From contig JAAEZV010000061.1 in NCBI GenBank assembly GCA_018222695.1, positions 1 to 8,374 on the forward strand: 8,374 nucleotides of DNA, written 5' to 3'. The stretch is from Gammaproteobacteria bacterium (lineage in GTDB: Bacteria; Pseudomonadota; Gammaproteobacteria; Pseudomonadales; Halieaceae). The notes below the pieces were generated by a model. That model made no database searches. It was not told the DNA's origin and saw nothing but the letters and a program-made list of their open reading frames with translations. This document shows, piece by piece, positions 7,252 through 8,374 of the stretch. Position 1 is the first letter of the stretch. Each line of letters opens with the position of its first letter. The position numbers and the translations under genes were made by a program.

Positions 7252-7400
7252 TCTTTCCCCTCCATCACGCGCTCAAGTCTGGTTCGTGTATTTCTGTCAT
7301 GACAAATCTTGAGATCCTCGGATCCCAGCACTGAACTCCGTCTGAAGCCGGGTTAGGTGGCGCAGTGTTTCCGGGTTGTTCGATGCTGAACCATAAGTGG

Positions 7401-8374
7401 CTATGCCGCCCGATTAAGGCCCGTATTCGCCAAATTGCTAGACACTCTGGCGGATAAGCCTCGCCCGATGCCGAAGTACTCGATATGCAACTCCTTCATG
7501 TACTCGGGGTCGAATAAATTCCTGCCATCAAATATCACTGGCGTCTTCAATAAGCTCTTAATCTCGTGAAAGTCAGGGGACCAAAAGTTTCGCCACTCGG
7601 TGCAGATGGCCAGGCAATCAGCCCCGGTGACGGCCTCTTCTTTCGTAGCGCAGTATTGGAGCCGCGACTCATTTCCGAAGAGGCCTGCGCAGACGTCCAC
7701 TGCCTCGGGATCAAACGCTTTAATGGTTGCCCCCGCGGCCAGAGCATTTTCTATCAGCGCTATACTTGGCGCCTCACGCATGTCGTCCGTGTTCGGCTTG
7801 AATGAGAGGCCCCATAGCCCAATTGTTCGACCGGTAAGATCCTGGCCAAACCTGGATGTAATGAGCCCAAAGAGCTTTTGCTTTTGGGCATTGTTCGTGG
7901 CCTCCACCGCAGCAATGATGTCGGCACTTAGGTTGTGCTTCGATGCGGTACTGATGAGCGCACGAAGGTCCTTCGGGAAACAGGATCCGCCGTAGCCGGC
8001 GCCGGGGTAGATAAACTGATACCCGATGCGTGGATCCGCGCCAATGCCCCTTCGTATCATTTCGGCGTCTGCGCCTAAGGCTTCAGCCATATTCGCGATT
8101 TCGTTAATGAAGCTGATTTTCGTCGCCAGCATTGCGTTGGCCGCATACTTTGTGAGTTCCGCGCTTCGCGGGTCCATAAACATGATTTTTTCATGGTTCC
8201 GGTTAAAGGCTTCGTACATCCGTCTCAATTCGTCGCACACCGACTTCGAATTAACACCGATGATGATCCGGTCCGGTCGCAATGCATCCGCGACTGCTGA
8301 ACCTTCTTTTAAGAACTCTGGATTAGAGCAAACCTCGAAGGGGAGTTTCTTTCCTCTGGCTTCCAGTTCCGCGG
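7401..8374 (-). CDS. ugd: UDP-glucose 6-dehydrogenase, 5' end missing
   Basis: The last 323 codons of an NAD-dependent UDP-glucose 6-dehydrogenase, which oxidises UDP-glucose to UDP-glucuronate in the cytosol. The frame is open to the right edge (codons complete to 8372), so the TTG at 8282 is internal and the start lies outside; the N-terminal NAD-binding fold is mostly lost. Visible landmarks are VCSNPEFLKEGSAV, DPRSAELTKYAANAMLATKISF (central helix), PGAGYGGSCFPKD with the catalytic Cys at window residue 131 (codon 7980-7982), GLSFKPNTDDMREAPS and CTEWRNF. It ends with an ordinary 20-residue tail after the last conserved part. UDP-glucuronate feeds exopolysaccharide, capsule or lipid A sugar modification, and in some phosphate-starved bacteria glucuronosyl glycolipid. 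No glycosyltransferase is present here to choose between these. Confidence 0.95.
   Translation of the reverse strand, partial: AELEARGKKLPFEVCSNPEFLKEGSAVADALRPDRIIIGVNSKSVCDELRRMYEAFNRNHEKIMFMDPRSAELTKYAANAMLATKISFINEIANMAEALGADAEMIRRGIGADPRIGYQFIYPGAGYGGSCFPKDLRALISTASKHNLSADIIAAVEATNNAQKQKLFGLITSRFGQDLTGRTIGLWGLSFKPNTDDMREAPSIALIENALAAGATIKAFDPEAVDVCAGLFGNESRLQYCATKEEAVTGADCLAICTEWRNFWSPDFHEIKSLLKTPVIFDGRNLFDPEYMKELHIEYFGIGRGLSARVSSNLANTGLNRAA

Noticed and set aside
7295..7304. Perfect 10-bp palindrome TGTCATGACA upstream of dgkA
   Set aside because: Several such palindromes are expected by chance in a window of this size, and it barely extends beyond 10 bp; no promoter could be placed around it.
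7348..7377. Direct repeat CCGGGTT twice, 23 bp apart, between dgkA and ugd
   Set aside because: A 7-base repeat in a 149-nt spacer is expected by chance and has no supporting context.

Overview
The window looks like chromosomal DNA from a free-living, probably marine, gammaproteobacterium. The clues are a TonB-dependent receptor, a Tat-exported PhoD phosphatase, an E. coli-type DgkA that aligns without gaps around its active site, and a small protein resembling the RNA-polymerase-binding part of Pseudomonas SutA. The genus cannot be set from this sequence. No rRNA, tRNA, CRISPR array, insertion sequence or phage gene was seen. The DNA is densely coding and all gene junctions are short.

Layout, left to right. 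(1) The 3' part of a TonB-dependent outer-membrane receptor gene (+), cut by the left edge. (2) A perfect 10-bp hairpin in the 38-nt gap, probably a two-way terminator. (3) A convergent phoD-family gene (-) whose best start is a GTG that puts a twin-arginine signal at the N-terminus. (4) A 190-nt divergent control region holding a strong nested hairpin. (5) A compact + strand operon of three genes: a 63-aa SutA-like protein, a fused two-domain acyltransferase of the OlsF type with a TTG start, and a COG2908 calcineurin-like metallophosphoesterase annotatable as either PlcP or an LpxH paralogue. (6) On the - strand, convergent with the operon, diacylglycerol kinase dgkA. (7) The 3' part of a UDP-glucose 6-dehydrogenase gene (-), cut by the right edge.

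The genes make sense together as a phosphorus-sparing membrane set. OlsF would make phosphorus-free ornithine (or related aminoacyl) lipid. A PlcP-type enzyme would strip head groups from phospholipids and leave diacylglycerol, and DgkA would return that diacylglycerol to phosphatidic acid. The divergent PhoD would free phosphate from esters outside the cytoplasm, and the receptor beside it could import a large nutrient. UDP-glucose dehydrogenase supplies UDP-glucuronate, a possible donor for glucuronosyl glycolipid or for surface polysaccharide. The family calls are well supported by motifs. The joint role is inferred from gene content, and no convincing Pho box was found.
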